The notes: generated by a model from the letters alone, not told the origin. A DNA stretch of 64,000 nucleotides from CAIKLP01 sp965279595 (GCA_965279595.1 OZ257246.1:1984001-2048000), one strand, 5' to 3'. Positions 40,577 to 50,052 are shown, counted from the first letter of the stretch. Translations and numbers: made by a program.

Positions 40577-42652
40577 ATGCCACTATCGAAAACAAAATCA
40601 AAAAATAGAATTGAATGGGTGAAATATTTACTGGTAGTGGCTTGTGTGGCTATCATCGTTTCTGTTTTACCTAAAGGGCGCACTTTTAAATATGAATTTG
40701 AAAAAGGGAAACCTTGGATGCACCAAGATCTTAAAGCTCCATTTGACTTTGCAATTGAAAAATCAACCTCAGAAATAGAGAGTGAAAAACAAAGAGTAGC
40801 TGATGAAACTCTTTCCTATTATCAATTAGATGAATCTGCAGATTCCATTGCTATTGTAAGATTCCGAAAAGAATTTAGCTCACTTTGGAAGTTAAAGTAT
40901 ATTGATAAACAGTTGCCAAAACTAAAGCAAAATATAATGATTGCTGAAGATATCATTCTTTCACTCTACCGTGAAGGTATCATGGATATCAATACCGATG
41001 ATCAATTGAAAGATGGAATTGCACAATTCTATTTAGTAAGAGGTAAAGTAGCCACTCTCTCTTCTTTCTCTTCTCATTATACTTTGCAGAAAGCATTTCA
41101 AGCCATTCACCAAAGTGCTAAAATCAATTCGTCTTTGGATACTTCCTTGCTATATACGGCTCTTCAAAATTCATTATTTGAGAATATAGTTTATGATGAA
41201 AATTATTCTAAAAAGGCGGCTGAGCAAGAGATAAATAATATTGGTTTGTACCGAGGCATGATTAGCAATGGACAAACTATTATAGAAAATAGAAACATGG
41301 TTGATGAAACCAAGTACCGCATATTAGAATCACTTCGAAATGAATACGACAGGAGATTAGGTTTACTTGGAAATAAATACATAGTTGCTTTAGGTCAAGG
41401 CATTTTGGTAACCTTAATAATCTCTTTGCTCATGGTTTTTTTATCCATGTTTAGGAAAGATATATATGCCGATTTACGTAAAATATTTTTAATTCTATTG
41501 ATTGTAACTGGCATGCTTGTTGGTTTATCATGGGCTTTGAAAATGCATTTGCCTAGTCTTTATATAATTCCATATTGCATTGTTCCAATTATTATAAGAG
41601 TAATTTTTGATACCCGTTTAGCACTATATATACATTTATTGGTAGTTATCTTGGCTGGCTTTTTTGTTCCAAATGGTTATGAATTTATTTTCTTACAAAT
41701 AACAGCAGGTACAGTTGCTATTAATAGTATTAAAAATTTATTAAAGCGTTCCCAGTTTTTAATTTCAGCGTTATTAATTTATACTACATACATCATAGGG
41801 TATATTGGAATCTCTATTATTCATGAAGGCTCATTCATTCCTGTTGATTGGGAACATTTAATGTGGTTTTTAGTAAGTGTAATTTTATCATTAATAGCAT
41901 ACCCTGTAATTTATGCATTTGAAAAATTATTTGGAATAACGACTGATGTAACATTAATGGAATACACCAATATCAATAATAAATTATTGCGTGAATTATC
42001 ATATAAAGCTCCGGGCACATTTCAACATTCTTTACAAGTTGCTAATTTAGCTGAAGCAGCCATTTTCGAAATTGGCGGGAATGCCTTATTAATAAGGGCT
42101 GGTGCATTGTATCATGATATTGGGAAAATGGAATCACCTCAATATTTTATTGAAAATCAACAAAGAGGAATCAATCCACATGATGAATTAACATATGAAG
42201 AAAGTGCTAAAATAATTATTCGACATGTTTATGCAGGAATAGAAATTGCAACTCGAAATCAATTGCCAACAGAAATTATTGATTTTATTCGCACTCACCA
42301 TGGTAATACTCGTGTCGATTATTTTTATCAATCTTTTCTGAAAAATTATCCTGAAAAATCTATCAACGAAAATATTTTTAAATATCCTGGACCCATTCCT
42401 TTTGCAAAAGAACAAGCTGTGTTAATGCTAGCAGATTCAGTCGAGGCTGCATCTAGGAGTTTGAAAGAACCTACTGCAATTTCTATTAGTGAATTGGTTG
42501 AAAGAGTGATTGATTATAAAATCAATCAACAACAATTAATAAATAGTGATATTTCAATTAAGGAAATTTATCGAATTAAACATTTATTCAAAGAAATGTT
42601 GATGAGTATTTATCATGTTCGTATAGAATATTTAATAAATACTAAAATTTAA
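40577..42652 (+). CDS. 7TM-HD domain phosphohydrolase (PgpH/YqfF-like, putative c-di-AMP phosphodiesterase)
   Basis: 691 residues. One N-terminal membrane helix (about 14-33), an extracytoplasmic 7TMR-HDED-type domain to ~270, seven helices (~275-470) and a cytosolic HD domain. HD motif residues: HSLQVANLAEAA, LYHDIGKMESPQYF (the HD pair) and IIDFIRTHHGNTR. The order is that of Listeria PgpH, which hydrolyses the second messenger c-di-AMP; Bacteroidota carry this family too, so the same role is likely but not proven here. Stop codon abuts that of the opposing YihY gene. Confidence 0.92.
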   Translation: MPLSKTKSKNRIEWVKYLLVVACVAIIVSVLPKGRTFKYEFEKGKPWMHQDLKAPFDFAIEKSTSEIESEKQRVADETLSYYQLDESADSIAIVRFRKEFSSLWKLKYIDKQLPKLKQNIMIAEDIILSLYREGIMDINTDDQLKDGIAQFYLVRGKVATLSSFSSHYTLQKAFQAIHQSAKINSSLDTSLLYTALQNSLFENIVYDENYSKKAAEQEINNIGLYRGMISNGQTIIENRNMVDETKYRILESLRNEYDRRLGLLGNKYIVALGQGILVTLIISLLMVFLSMFRKDIYADLRKIFLILLIVTGMLVGLSWALKMHLPSLYIIPYCIVPIIIRVIFDTRLALYIHLLVVILAGFFVPNGYEFIFLQITAGTVAINSIKNLLKRSQFLISALLIYTTYIIGYIGISIIHEGSFIPVDWEHLMWFLVSVILSLIAYPVIYAFEKLFGITTDVTLMEYTNINNKLLRELSYKAPGTFQHSLQVANLAEAAIFEIGGNALLIRAGALYHDIGKMESPQYFIENQQRGINPHDELTYEESAKIIIRHVYAGIEIATRNQLPTEIIDFIRTHHGNTRVDYFYQSFLKNYPEKSINENIFKYPGPIPFAKEQAVLMLADSVEAASRSLKEPTAISISELVERVIDYKINQQQLINSDISIKEIYRIKHLFKEMLMSIYHVRIEYLINTKI

Positions 42653-43627
42653 TTATTTATTTAATTCACCTTTGAAACGGTTACCTATCCTAGGTTTGGG
42701 AGGTGGAGGTAAATTTCTTTTTAAGATATCTATACTGGCATTTAATTCGAATCCGATCAACAATATAAGTGAATTTAAGTATAGCCATATCATCACAACA
42801 ATCAATGTTCCAATTGATCCGTATAATTTATTGTAACTACTAAAATTGTTTACATAAAATGCAAAACCCAAGGAGGTAAGTATGGATAGGAGTGTAGCTA
42901 ATGTAGAACCTGCAGAAATGAATTTGAATTTCTTAACGGTAGCTGGTCCGAAATAATATAGGGAAGAAATTACACAAAAAAATAATGTGAGAATGATAAT
43001 CCAATTTAATCCAAACACAGAATAATAAGCAATGCCTCCTTTTATAAAACCACTTGTTTTAAGTTGTTTCAAAATAAATTCACCAGCAATAATAAGTGCA
43101 ACTCCAATTATCAATAGAAAGGATAATCCAATAGTAAGTAGAACAGCTACACCCCTTTGTTTCCAGGCTGAACGTGTTTCTAAAACCAATGAAGCTTTAT
43201 TGAAATTTCGCATCAATGCCAATATTCCATTGGTTGAGAAAAACAAGGCAGTGATAAAACCGAACGACAATAAACTGCCGTTTTGATTTTGTATAATATC
43301 AGTTAAAGTGGTTTGAATTGCTAAGAAAGCATTCTTTGGAAGCACTTGCAAAAGTATGTAAAACAATTGTTCTTGAAAATCAGGAATTGGGATATATGGA
43401 ATTAAGGTAAACAAAAAAATGGTTGCTGGAAAAATAGCTAAAAGGAAACTGTATGCCAAAGAAGATGATTTGGCATTTAAATGTTCCTTTTGAATTTCTT
43501 TAATGAAAAAAGAAAGTACAGTATATAATGGTAAGCCTTCAAATCCAACAGGAATGGTATTTTGACTCCATTCTATTAATTTTTGAAACCAAGTTAATCT
43601 AAGCAATCTTCGATATAACCACTTCAT
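42653..43627 (-). CDS. YihY/BrkB-family inner membrane protein
   Basis: 324 residues, six predicted membrane helices after a charged N-terminus. Motifs of the family: LNAKSSSLAYSFLLAIFPATIFLFTLIPYIP, RSAWKQRGVAVLLTIGLSFLLIIGV, GIAYYSVFGLNWIIILTLFFCVISSLYYFGP and a final FSSYNKLYGSIGTLIVVMIWLYLNSLILLIGFELNA. Long annotated as ribonuclease BN by mistake; the true function is unknown. Last gene of a seven-gene run; 3 bases after the thioesterase gene. It ends exactly where the opposing HD gene ends. Confidence 0.93.
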   Translation of the reverse strand: MKWLYRRLLRLTWFQKLIEWSQNTIPVGFEGLPLYTVLSFFIKEIQKEHLNAKSSSLAYSFLLAIFPATIFLFTLIPYIPIPDFQEQLFYILLQVLPKNAFLAIQTTLTDIIQNQNGSLLSFGFITALFFSTNGILALMRNFNKASLVLETRSAWKQRGVAVLLTIGLSFLLIIGVALIIAGEFILKQLKTSGFIKGGIAYYSVFGLNWIIILTLFFCVISSLYYFGPATVKKFKFISAGSTLATLLSILTSLGFAFYVNNFSSYNKLYGSIGTLIVVMIWLYLNSLILLIGFELNASIDILKRNLPPPPKPRIGNRFKGELNK

Positions 43628-43630
43628 TTT

Positions 43631-44041
43631 TTATCTTGCAAAAAAAGGTGCAATTTTTTCTAAAAAAACTTCCGGACAAGCACAAGGTCTTTTGGTTTGA
43701 ATATTTACAAAAACCAATGTTGTTTCGCCTAAATGTATTAATTCATTATTGCTATTAAACAATTCATAAAAGAAAGTAATTCTAGTAGCTGGAATTTCTT
43801 TTAATGTAACTTTAATTTTTAAAGCATCATCATAAAAAGCTGGACGAATGTATTTACATTTCAATTCTAATACAGGCATCATGATTCCGCTATCTTCAAA
43901 CCCTTTATAAGTTAGGTCTAAGCTACGTAGCATTTCAACACGAGCAACTTCAAAAAATTCAGCATAGTTGCCATAATAAACATAACCCATTTGATCTGTT
44001 TCGCCATATCTTACGCGAAGGGTGGTTTCGAAAGTGTACAT
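43631..44041 (-). CDS. Acyl-CoA thioesterase (YbgC-like hotdog fold)
   Basis: 136 residues, a single 4HBT hotdog domain. The active-site strand-helix is VRYGETDQMGYVYYGNYAEFFEVARVEML, where Asp in ETDQMGYV is the catalytic residue of the YbgC/4-hydroxybenzoyl-CoA thioesterase group. It hydrolyses short acyl-CoA or acyl-ACP thioesters. In many bacteria YbgC sits with tol-pal envelope genes; here the neighbours are MltG and YihY, 16 and 3 bases away. Cytosolic. A second hotdog protein is at 51346-51774. Confidence 0.9.
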   Translation of the reverse strand: MYTFETTLRVRYGETDQMGYVYYGNYAEFFEVARVEMLRSLDLTYKGFEDSGIMMPVLELKCKYIRPAFYDDALKIKVTLKEIPATRITFFYELFNSNNELIHLGETTLVFVNIQTKRPCACPEVFLEKIAPFFAR

Positions 44042-44057
44042 GATAATTTGATTTTAT

Positions 44058-45095
44058 TTATCTTAAAATTCCTCTCGCATTCAAAGCTTGTTGAAATTTG
44101 CGAGCGTTAACCTGATGTTCAATTGCATTGCTTGCAAAATTATGATATCCTGAGAAATCTTCTTTCGCACAGAAGAAAATATAATTGTGACGCTCATATG
44201 CAAGCACAGCTTCAATAGCTGCAACAGAAGGCATGCAAATAGGTCCTGGAGGTAAACCATTATAACGATAGGTATTATATGGAGAATCTTTTTTCAGTAA
44301 GCGTCGTGTAACTCTTTTAACAGTGAAATCACCATTCGCAAAAATTACGGTTGGATCTGCTTCCAATTTAATTCCTCTTAATAGCCTATTCATATAAACA
44401 CCAGCAATTCGATTCATTTCTTTATTCACCAATGCCTCCTGATCTACAATTGATGCTAAAATGCTTACCTGAATTGGATTCAAGCCAATTTGAGCAGCCT
44501 TAGTTTTTCTCGTATCCGTCCAAAATTTAACATATTCAGTATGCATTCTTTCAAAGAACTTTTCCTTAGAAATATTCCAATACAATTCATATGTATTGGG
44601 CAAAAACATGCAAAAAATAGTTTCTTCATCAAAACCATATTGACGAACAAGGTCGATGCTATCTAGCATTCCTAAAAATTGCATAGAATCTATTTCGAAA
44701 TTTCTTCCAATATATCCAGCAAATTCTTTTTTCAATCTTACATTTTGAAATGTTAATCGTATTGGATCTTGAGCACCTGAGCGTAATAATCTCACTAACT
44801 CTACATTGCTCATCCCTAATTTTAATTTGTATTTCCCAGGACGAACTTTTTTGTACTTCATTTTATGAGCTACCCAAGCAAATGATTCAGAATTTAATAA
44901 GATGTGCTTATCTTTTATAATTTGAACCACATCTTCTAAATTACTCCCAGTTGGTATATACAAATGGGTTTCATTGGAGTTTTTATTTACGTTGTTTTTG
45001 AAAAGTTTGATGGATACTTCAATTGCAAAGAAAATACTTGAAACCAATAGGATTAGAAGCAATGCAATTATAAATTTTCTATTTTTCTTCATCAT
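44058..45095 (-). CDS. mltG: Endolytic murein transglycosylase MltG
   Basis: 345 residues. One N-terminal membrane helix (about 8-28), then a LysM-like subdomain with IPTGSNLEDVVQIIKDKHIL and the YceG catalytic domain. The catalytic glutamate is in LASIVDQEALVNKEMNRIAGVYMNRL, and LPPGPICMPSVAAIEAVLAYERHNYIFFCAKEDFSGYHNFA is the family signature. It cuts nascent peptidoglycan strands and sets glycan length. Located between the cytochrome-TPR gene (3 bases) and a thioesterase in the envelope gene run. Confidence 0.95.
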   Translation of the reverse strand: MMKKNRKFIIALLLILLVSSIFFAIEVSIKLFKNNVNKNSNETHLYIPTGSNLEDVVQIIKDKHILLNSESFAWVAHKMKYKKVRPGKYKLKLGMSNVELVRLLRSGAQDPIRLTFQNVRLKKEFAGYIGRNFEIDSMQFLGMLDSIDLVRQYGFDEETIFCMFLPNTYELYWNISKEKFFERMHTEYVKFWTDTRKTKAAQIGLNPIQVSILASIVDQEALVNKEMNRIAGVYMNRLLRGIKLEADPTVIFANGDFTVKRVTRRLLKKDSPYNTYRYNGLPPGPICMPSVAAIEAVLAYERHNYIFFCAKEDFSGYHNFASNAIEHQVNARKFQQALNARGILR

Positions 45096-45098
45096 ATT

Positions 45099-47114
45099 TT
45101 AAATTCCATTCAGTTGTTTCAAAGCAACTTTTATTTTTTCGTTTCTTGGATTCAGTTTTAATATTCTTTTTAGAATAATAATAGTTTCATCATTTTTGTT
45201 TAGTTGAAATAATAAGGAGGCCTTATTTTCTAGTGCTTTTTCATAATCAGGATCTAAGGCAATGGCTCGATCATATAATTTCATTGCTTCTTCATTTCTT
45301 TGTTCTAATGTAAAAAGAAAACCTAAATTGGAAAGTGCAGCAACAAACTTAGGATTTTCTTGTAAAATAAACTCGTATGTTTTTTTTGCTGCAGAATAAT
45401 CTCCTTTTGCACTCTCCATTCCACCCAATTTGTTTCTGAATTCTAAAATATAAGGTGCTTGTTTACAAGCTAATTGATAATGAATATAAGCCTTTTCTGT
45501 TTGGTTTTGATAGGCATAAGCTTCTCCAATTCGATAATTAGTCCATGCATCTTTACTGTATGTTGCTTGTTCTTTTTCAGCAGTATTGATTAATGATTGA
45601 TAATCTTCCTTTAAAAAATATAGTCGAATCATATTATTAAAATAATGAGCGGGGCTATAATTCCCTTTCATTGAAAAATATCGTGATGCTGAATCTAAAT
45701 ATTGATTTTTTGTTTCAAATTTTTCATAATAACTCAAATATCCTTCAGCTATGGTATGCGGATCAGGATTGGGATTGTTTACGGCCGCTAAACCAATAAA
45801 AGTTTGAATTGCTTTAATTTCTTTTCTTTTCACAGGAATTTGAATTCGATGATCATGTACCGTTACATGAGGAATGTCGATGGTACCTGATTTAGGCATA
45901 TGACATGCCCAACAATTATCTTGTTGAATATTTCTTGTTTTCAAGCTTTCAGTACAACTTGGCAAGTTTACTTGTTTATTATTTTGATGACATGATTTAC
46001 AAGCATTATTATATTGATTATTGCCTGTTACTTTTATACTAACGTGAGGGTTATGGCAGCTGATACAAGTAAGTGATGAAACTTGGTTGTTAATCACTTT
46101 TGAATTGCTATAGGTTTTTTGATTAGTGTTTATTTTTAATTTAGTGCTTTCAATGAAACACTTGCTCTGCTTAAGTCTGTCGGCATGTGATGCCATAATG
46201 AATTGTTCATTATTCCCTTTATAACGAGGTAAAAATACATTGATATAATCTGATAATTTTTGACCAGGTTTAAAATCAAAAAAAGATTTTCCTTCAGCAA
46301 GTACAGCATCACCTTGCAAATGACAACGTTGGCAAACATCCACTTGTAAATCATAAGAAAGTTTTTTTGGATTGACTATGCTATAATCAATTTGATTGGC
46401 TGTGTCAATGATATGTCCTAATTGCTTTTCCTGAACATGTATTTCTCCAGGGCCATGACATCTTTCACAATCTATTCCTTGTGGTACACTAAGAAATTTA
46501 TTTTTTGAGCCTGACATAAAATTTGGGTAGGAGTTATGACAGCTCATACATTCTAATTCAATGGTTCTGTTAAATCTTGAATTATGTCCATTTTCAAATC
46601 CCGGTGGTAAATCCCACCTAGCTTTTTGTGTATAATAAGTCAATGGCATTTGAAAAAAATAACCATTTTCATTATGCATGTGTGAATTGGTATGCATACC
46701 TGAACCTATAATAAAATCAACCTTTTCAATTCGTTTATGAATCGTGTCTTTCCCTTCCATTCTATATTCCATGATATACATGATATCATTTTGGAAATAA
46801 GGTTTGTAGTAAAAATTTAATTGAGCATCATATATAACAGAATGTTTATCAAACTTAGCAGCACTTTTTTTTCTATTTGCTGCTTCAAAACTCATCCCCA
46901 TTCCAGTTTGTATAAAGGTTTCATATTTATCAGGATGACAACCTTTACAAACATTCATGCCAACATATTTTACCGTGTCATTATGATTGAGATATAAACT
47001 AGTTTCAGAGCTAGAAGATTTATGATTTGAACTACAATTGAAATGAAGTAAACTAATTCCTAAGAAAAGTAAGAGTAAAATGATAATAGAAACAATCTTG
47101 CTTTTGAATTTCAT
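45099..47114 (-). CDS. Multiheme c-type cytochrome fused to TPR repeats (lipoprotein)
   Basis: 671 residues from ATG 47114; an earlier TTG would add five residues ahead of the signal peptide. A hydrophobic segment ends in HFNC, a likely lipobox. The first half has seven CxxCH heme-binding motifs: CKGCH, CMSCH, CERCH, CQRCH, CISCH, CKSCH, CWACH, plus many histidines able to serve as distal ligands. The region between the first two (IIGSGMHTNSHMHNENGYFFQMPLTYY...W.LPPGF) is typical of cytochrome c554-like/TPR proteins of Bacteroidota and Planctomycetes. The last ~200 residues are TPR repeats (e.g. AWTNYRIGEAYAYQNQTEKAYIHYQLA). Electron transfer in the envelope is inferred; partners unknown. Confidence 0.88.
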   Translation of the reverse strand: MKFKSKIVSIIILLLLFLGISLLHFNCSSNHKSSSSETSLYLNHNDTVKYVGMNVCKGCHPDKYETFIQTGMGMSFEAANRKKSAAKFDKHSVIYDAQLNFYYKPYFQNDIMYIMEYRMEGKDTIHKRIEKVDFIIGSGMHTNSHMHNENGYFFQMPLTYYTQKARWDLPPGFENGHNSRFNRTIELECMSCHNSYPNFMSGSKNKFLSVPQGIDCERCHGPGEIHVQEKQLGHIIDTANQIDYSIVNPKKLSYDLQVDVCQRCHLQGDAVLAEGKSFFDFKPGQKLSDYINVFLPRYKGNNEQFIMASHADRLKQSKCFIESTKLKINTNQKTYSNSKVINNQVSSLTCISCHNPHVSIKVTGNNQYNNACKSCHQNNKQVNLPSCTESLKTRNIQQDNCWACHMPKSGTIDIPHVTVHDHRIQIPVKRKEIKAIQTFIGLAAVNNPNPDPHTIAEGYLSYYEKFETKNQYLDSASRYFSMKGNYSPAHYFNNMIRLYFLKEDYQSLINTAEKEQATYSKDAWTNYRIGEAYAYQNQTEKAYIHYQLACKQAPYILEFRNKLGGMESAKGDYSAAKKTYEFILQENPKFVAALSNLGFLFTLEQRNEEAMKLYDRAIALDPDYEKALENKASLLFQLNKNDETIIILKRILKLNPRNEKIKVALKQLNGI

Positions 47115-47143
47115 TGTTCTAAAATACAAAGGAATTTTATTTT

Positions 47144-47443
47144 TTAAGCTATTCTTTGGAAGGAAACCATTCCACCTTTTAAATTGAAAGTGTTTAGGAA
47201 TCCATTTGCTTTTAATAATGACTGTGCGGTTTTGCTCCTAACGCCATGCTGGCAAATAACAATTATTTCAGTGTCTTTAGTCAGGTCAGTTTCATCAATC
47301 CAATGTTCAAGTTTTGATAGCGCAATATTTGTACCACCTATGTTCAAAGTATGGTATTCTCTAGGTTCTCTAACATCCAACAAAAAAAAATTAGCTTGTG
47401 AGGCTAATTTTTCCTTTAAATAGGAAGCTGTTACTTCTTTCAT
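47144..47443 (-). CDS. Single-domain rhodanese-like protein
   Basis: 99 residues, one rhodanese domain without signal peptide. The fold motif FLLDVREPREYHTLNIGG and the active loop VICQHGVRS with Cys64 are intact, so sulfurtransferase activity or persulfide carrying is possible. Cytosolic. It overlaps the T9SS gene upstream by four bases (ATGA), a sign of translational coupling, and is 29 bases before the cytochrome gene. Typical GlpE/PspE-like length; substrate unknown. Confidence 0.93.
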   Translation of the reverse strand: MKEVTASYLKEKLASQANFFLLDVREPREYHTLNIGGTNIALSKLEHWIDETDLTKDTEIIVICQHGVRSKTAQSLLKANGFLNTFNLKGGMVSFQRIA

Positions 47444-49236
47444 TTTTTAAGATATCTGATGCTTTGCATTGCAGCAGTATTTTCATCAATTATTTGGATA
47501 ATGTAAAGGCCTGAGTTTAATTCTGTAAAATCCAATTGATTATTTAACCAATTGCTTTTAAATTTTCTTCCAAACAAATCATAAACGTTAATATTAAAAT
47601 GATGGTTCAAATTGGCCTCGTTAAATTTAATATTGACAAGCCCAGAACCTGGATTTGGATATGCCTTTGCAAAATTTTGATTTACTTTATCTTGTTCGAT
47701 TCCTAATCCTTTAATTTCATCTGAAAATACAGGTCGAATCATCACTGATCCCAAAATTGTGCTTTGTTGCCATCCTTGAGAGGTTACTTTATAGAACATT
47801 TGATCATTGTTGATATAATTTCTATCTAATCCAATATTCATTAAAAAATTGGTACTTTGAATCCATCCCACATAAAAATCTCCTTGCACAATTATATTTG
47901 AGTCTAAATCATAATTAACAAAATCGTTAATTCCATCTTCATGCATTGGACTCAATGAAGTTTTTTGATAAAGAATCACTTCTGGATTGATACTTTTCCA
48001 AACAGTGAGTGTAAATAAATTATTAGAATTATCTAATTCTTTTTGAGTGAAGAAAAAGGAAACTGCGCGCAATGTGTCTGAATTTATTGCATTGAATTTA
48101 TAGGCAAAACGACCATCTGAGGAGGGTGTGAGACCATATCCATTTTCTGCAGTTCCATCATCATAAGCAAAATAGTCACCAAATACTTGATAATTATTTA
48201 CAGTATCATTTACTTTCACTAAGTCACCTCCTGTGCTACAGAAATAAGTAGTTTTCAATACAAAAGGATGGTTTTGTTGGGGTATATTTATTTTGTTTGA
48301 ACTAATGCTATCTGTTGTTGAAGTAGATGGTAAATCGAAACCACGAGTAGCTGAATCAATTTTGGTATTGGTACCTTTTATATAAGAACGATAGGTAAAG
48401 GAAGTGCTTTTTGTTTGATCGAAATTATTTCGAATACTTACAAAATGATTTTCTGCTAAAAGACTTGAATTAAATTGATTATAAGGTACTGCTGAATATG
48501 ATTTCAATAACGAACTTGGATTTCCTGTTATGGATACATCAAAAGTCACCGTATCCAAATAAGATGCAAATCTTTCCAGTTTCACATAATCAATATTCCA
48601 ATGATCATCACCACCAAATTGAGATCCTTTATTTTTAAATCTAAATTGAAATCCTTTTTTTAAGTAAGTAGTATCTTTAATTGGAATCATGAACATTTTA
48701 AAATCCTTTGAGGTCGAACCTGCAAATCGTTTAATTTGGACCCATTTATTGGTATTGATATTTTTGAATTCTAATATTAATGAATCTTTAATGGCGGGTG
48801 CTCTTCCTTTTCCTTGCGGTTGTACATAAAAGCTAAAATACAAGGAATCAGATGCTGGAAAGGCTAAATTTATTGGCTTGGAGGTTAAAGTATCGCAAAT
48901 GCCAAAAGAGATTCCTGTAGTGAAATAAGGGTCACCATTTGCATTGTATCCATCAAAGGTTGCCACACCTTTTGAGATAGCATCTTTTCCAAAAGAATTA
49001 TTGATAAATACTAAACTATCCATCCATAATTGATTACTTGGATAAATTTGTTCATAAGAAAAATCATCAAAGAATGGTAATTGAATAGTATCGTTCAAAA
49101 CCTTATTTGATATTTGTTTTGGATGAGATTTTTGGAAACTTTTAATAACTGGATTAAATGGAAGTGGGCTTACAATTTCTTGCGCCTTGGCATAATTTGA
49201 AAATATAAATAGAATGAAAACTAACTTTTTGAACAT
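47440..49236 (-). CDS. Secreted protein with T9SS type A sorting domain
   Basis: 598 residues. Signal peptide MFKKLVFILFIFSNYAKAQ, then a long beta-rich body. Residues ~50-220 resemble a jelly-roll/MAM-like domain (LPFFDDFSYEQ... W.NIDYVKLERF), common in Bacteroidota exported proteins. The tail from AKAYPNPGSGLVNIKF to the end (...SGLYIIQIIDENTAAMQSIRYLKK) is the T9SS export and anchoring signal. No catalytic site recognised. It lies 32 bases after the PASTA gene and overlaps the rhodanese gene, so it is in the same transcript as cell-wall genes. Confidence 0.85.
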   Translation of the reverse strand: MFKKLVFILFIFSNYAKAQEIVSPLPFNPVIKSFQKSHPKQISNKVLNDTIQLPFFDDFSYEQIYPSNQLWMDSLVFINNSFGKDAISKGVATFDGYNANGDPYFTTGISFGICDTLTSKPINLAFPASDSLYFSFYVQPQGKGRAPAIKDSLILEFKNINTNKWVQIKRFAGSTSKDFKMFMIPIKDTTYLKKGFQFRFKNKGSQFGGDDHWNIDYVKLERFASYLDTVTFDVSITGNPSSLLKSYSAVPYNQFNSSLLAENHFVSIRNNFDQTKSTSFTYRSYIKGTNTKIDSATRGFDLPSTSTTDSISSNKINIPQQNHPFVLKTTYFCSTGGDLVKVNDTVNNYQVFGDYFAYDDGTAENGYGLTPSSDGRFAYKFNAINSDTLRAVSFFFTQKELDNSNNLFTLTVWKSINPEVILYQKTSLSPMHEDGINDFVNYDLDSNIIVQGDFYVGWIQSTNFLMNIGLDRNYINNDQMFYKVTSQGWQQSTILGSVMIRPVFSDEIKGLGIEQDKVNQNFAKAYPNPGSGLVNIKFNEANLNHHFNINVYDLFGRKFKSNWLNNQLDFTELNSGLYIIQIIDENTAAMQSIRYLKK

Positions 49237-49268
49237 TCGCAGATAACGTTTTTTATGGATTAAAAGTA

Positions 49269-50036
49269 TTATTCTTCTCTTAGGAATAAATCAATGGCTT
49301 CACCTTGACTTATTTTATTGAGAATAGAATCATTACTGAACGCCGGACTTTGTTTATAAATTTTAGCTGAAAGGGTATCATTTGAATTGCCATCAAAAAT
49401 AACGGAACCAATGGTAAGCTTAGAACCTCTTAATACAAATAGCGCTTCTTCATAGCTTAATCCAACTAAATTAGGTATTACGACTTTTAAATTTCCATAG
49501 CCATCACCCAAAACTAGATCAATGGTCGCACCTTTTGAAAGTTGGAATCCTTTTCCAACAGATTGTCCTTTATAATTTAATCCCAAAACAGCATTTTGGG
49601 CTAAATCTGGTTTATAAATCAATTGACCTACTTTCAAACCATAACTTTCTAATATTGCTTTCGCTTCTCGCAAGGAAACATCAATTAAGTCGGGAAGTTT
49701 TACTGTAGGGGGAGTGGAGGAAACAATAGTCAAATAAATTGTTCTATTTTCTTTAACCTGTGCATTGGCATCTGGATCTTGTTCAAAAACACTTCCTTCT
49801 TCTTGCACATCTGTATAAATTGAGTCAACAATATATCTAAAGCTTTGCTCTTCTAATAGTTGTGTTGCGTCTTCAATAGGCATTCCTTTCAAATCAGGTA
49901 CAGTAACCGTTTGCCCGTGTTTAGTAAAACTACTTACTCCTTTGAATGCTATAAATAAGAGAATCCCAATACTTACTATAGCTATGAGTAAGTGTTTTCT
50001 GAATTCTTTAGTCTTGAGAAATTGAATGAATTTCAT
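49269..50036 (-). CDS. PASTA-domain membrane protein (no kinase domain)
   Basis: 255 residues. Short basic cytosolic N-terminus, one membrane helix (about 16-35), then three PASTA domains (about 42-108, 112-180 and 184-255), each with the VPDLxGxxxxxAxxxL pattern (TVPDLKGMPIEDATQLL, LPDLIDVSLREAKAIL, IPNLVGLSYEEALFVL). PASTA domains bind peptidoglycan or beta-lactams in Ser/Thr kinases and PBP2x, but no kinase or transpeptidase domain is present. Divergent from the D-Ala-D-Ala ligase gene. Role in cell-wall synthesis is inferred. It heads the seven-gene run down to YihY. Confidence 0.93.
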   Translation of the reverse strand: MKFIQFLKTKEFRKHLLIAIVSIGILLFIAFKGVSSFTKHGQTVTVPDLKGMPIEDATQLLEEQSFRYIVDSIYTDVQEEGSVFEQDPDANAQVKENRTIYLTIVSSTPPTVKLPDLIDVSLREAKAILESYGLKVGQLIYKPDLAQNAVLGLNYKGQSVGKGFQLSKGATIDLVLGDGYGNLKVVIPNLVGLSYEEALFVLRGSKLTIGSVIFDGNSNDTLSAKIYKQSPAFSNDSILNKISQGEAIDLFLREE

Positions 50037-50044
50037 ATTAAGTC

Positions 50045-50052
50045 CAAACTTA
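50045..50052 (-). promoter_or_regulatory. -7 promoter box of the PASTA gene run
   Basis: TAAGTTTG on the minus strand (50052 down to 50045), an exact match to TAnnTTTG, ending eight bases before the PASTA gene ATG. The transcript leader would be a few bases at most. No clear -33 TTG. Confidence 0.45.

Noticed and set aside
45099..47114. Pentaheme nitrite reductase NrfA or octaheme hydroxylamine oxidoreductase
   Set aside because: There is no CxxCK active-site heme motif, the heme spacing differs, and a TPR domain replaces the usual C-terminus.
49269..50036. PASTA Ser/Thr kinase fragment
   Set aside because: The gene is complete with its own start, membrane helix and promoter box; no kinase domain remnants precede it.
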